A model generated the notes under the pieces. The model saw only the letters and a list, made by a program, of their open reading frames with translations, did not search any database and was not told the origin of the DNA. Shown in pieces: positions 62,422 through 64,000 of a stretch of DNA of 64,000 nucleotides. Both the position numbers and the translations under genes were made by a program. Each line of letters opens with the position of its first letter. Positions within the stretch are counted from its first letter, which is position 1. The DNA comes from Tetrahymena elliotti 4EA (taxonomy: Eukaryota > Ciliophora > Oligohymenophorea > Hymenostomatida > Tetrahymenidae), in contig JH720304.1 of assembly GCA_000231825.2 (NCBI GenBank), positions 1,586,019-1,650,018 on the forward strand, read 5' to 3'.

Positions 62422-64000
62422 TACAAAAGTTATTGATTAATAATGTAAAGCTTTTGCTTAATGCTAAAATTCCTTTCTTCTTGATTTAATAATCAAATTT
62501 GTTAATATTAATTCTATTGATATCTATCCACTAAAAACTTAATAAATACAGTAAAATAGAAACAAGTTTTTCCTAATAGTAGTAATTCGTTTATTTTGAA
62601 TTTAACATTATCTATTTTATAAAAAAACTTAATTTCCTTCTTATATTCATGTAATACAATATCTTATTTTTTGGTCGATATTTTTCATAACCTCAGCATT
62701 TGTAAATATATTTTAAGTTAAATTTTCATACTTTCTTACTTTAAATTTTTGAGTTAACTATTTTGAAAAGATACACTGAGTCATAAAATTTATTAGATAA
62801 TTTAATATATTAATATGAATAAATTAACATAAAAAAATACATTTTTTTCAAAGTAATTGATTAAATTACTAAAAAAATACACTTTTTTATGAAAATATAT
62901 ATCTTAATCATTTTATATAATATCTTAAAATCCCAAGAACTAAAATTTTAATTAAGGTTTTTATTTGCTGGATTTTGAAAGAAAGATCAAAGTAAATTTC
63001 ATTGTTTTGAAAAATTAAAAAAATAAACAACAAATACCACTAATTTATCAAAAACAAATTCATGAAAAAGAATTTAATATTTACTTTTTACTTTTTTTTA
63101 TTCTTTTAAGGATAATAATAACAAGAAAATTGATTGTGATAAAAATTTGATTATGTCTTTATTGAAGATAACTCTTTAAATAGATTATTTAAGCATTGAA
63201 TAGTAAACGTATGTAATTAATATATTAATTTATTTTAAATAATATGAAGATGAAGAAACTATTTCAAATAATTTTAATTAACTGAAAGGAAAATAATAAA
63301 AGATGAAGAGTAATAATGATGATCTCATTTCTTATATTTATTTTATGATAATTAAATAAAAGTAAAATATTAGTAACTCTTAGATGAATTAGAACTTTTA
63401 AGTTGTGGAATACAATAATATTCTACAAAATTAATTTCTATCAATTTCATATAGAACCAAAGGATTAAAGGATTCTAAAACTAAATTCTTGGAAATTTGT
63501 GTTAAATTTTATCTATTATATCAAAAATTGCAGTAAAGAGAGTAAAATATATTTTATATTAAACATTAAATAACATTTATTTTTATCTCATTTTATTAAG
63601 ATACTATTATTTACACTTACTAATGTCTCAAAAATTTTCAAAAATAATATGTTATAGGTTTTGCTATTTTTAAAAATCGAAGCAGGAAGGAAGATTTTTA
63701 AAATAAATTAGACTAAAAGACTTCTTAAATTACCTTACCAACTAAAAATAAAATTGATTGTTTTTTATTTATTAATTATTAGATTTTTAGTTATTTATTA
63801 ATAAATAATTAATTATTGTTTTCAAAATTAAGAGTGAATTTTCTATTTTCTGATAAAAATTAAAAAATTAAATAAGTAAATTTAAAAGAATTAATGTTCA
63901 ATAAAAATTAAAATTATCTTTCTAATGTCATTCATTTATTTAAGTTATTGAATAAAATTTTAAAAATTAACAAATCTTGTTAATTTATTCGTTTAACAAA
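62422..64000 (+). other. Upstream region of receptor B and a long open frame to the window end
   Basis: 62422-63150 should hold the receptor B promoter; no gene is visible. From about 63250 to the right edge one plus-strand frame has no TGA for roughly 250 codons (...NNDDLISYIYFMII...). That is longer than chance spacing of about 60 codons would predict. An ATG at 63153 followed by a possible intron could be its 5' end, but the splice phases I tried do not fit. The translation is very Asn/Lys/Ile/Gln-rich and lacks motifs. It may be a partial gene or just A/T-rich DNA. Confidence 0.25.

Noticed and set aside
1..64000. tRNA/rRNA genes, CRISPR arrays, transposons
   Set aside because: No cloverleaf-like G/C-rich stretches, no regularly spaced short repeats and no transposase-like coding sequence were recognised by eye; a tRNAscan or Rfam run would be needed to exclude small RNAs.

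Overview
The window looks like macronuclear DNA of an oligohymenophorean ciliate, most probably Tetrahymena or a close relative. It is very A+T-rich (by eye about four fifths). Genes read cleanly only when TAA and TAG are glutamine and TGA is the sole stop. The best proof is one 4,201-nt exon (18628-22828) that is full of TAA/TAG and has no in-frame TGA. Introns are GT-AG and mostly 42-83 nt, too long for Paramecium. Because of the code and the introns, standard-code ORFs here are almost all meaningless. The models below were built by reading frames by hand and joining exons where the splice phases agree.

Left part (1-16 kb), mostly small genes: the 3' end of an acidic, Gln/Lys/Glu-rich protein (+); a 501-aa coiled-coil protein (-); a HAD-IIA phosphatase of the HDHD5/CECR5 family (-); the chromatin subunit DMAP1/SWC4 (+); a 561-aa protein I do not recognise (+); the ciliary transition-zone protein TMEM107, split into five small exons (-); a ubiquitin-like plus CxxC protein (-); and a 92-aa protein (+) divergent from it.

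Middle (16-31 kb): a 2,231-aa PAS-containing multi-pass membrane protein of the Tmc-like ciliate family (-). It is followed by an approximately 410-bp tandem duplication of its own 5' end and upstream region. Next is a 15-exon, 2,001-aa HEATR5/LAA1-type HEAT-repeat protein (+).

Right part (31-62 kb): two giant tandem paralogues on the minus strand, called here A (4,476 aa) and B (about 4,290 aa). Each has a signal peptide, concanavalin/LamG-like N-terminal domains, dozens of CxxC furin-like repeats, one EGF-like module, a GPS autoproteolysis motif ending in HLT, a transmembrane helix, a long charged loop and a C-terminal bundle of about four helices. They share intron positions and almost the same exon lengths. 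I read them as adhesion/polycystin-1-like surface receptors. B has one apparent 1-nt frame break.

Some products share a cilium/membrane-sensing theme (TMEM107, the PAS-Tmc protein, the GPS receptors), but nothing suggests operons: each gene has its own intergenic flank. The last 1.6 kb has no gene that I can support firmly. I saw no tRNA or rRNA genes, CRISPR arrays or transposons.
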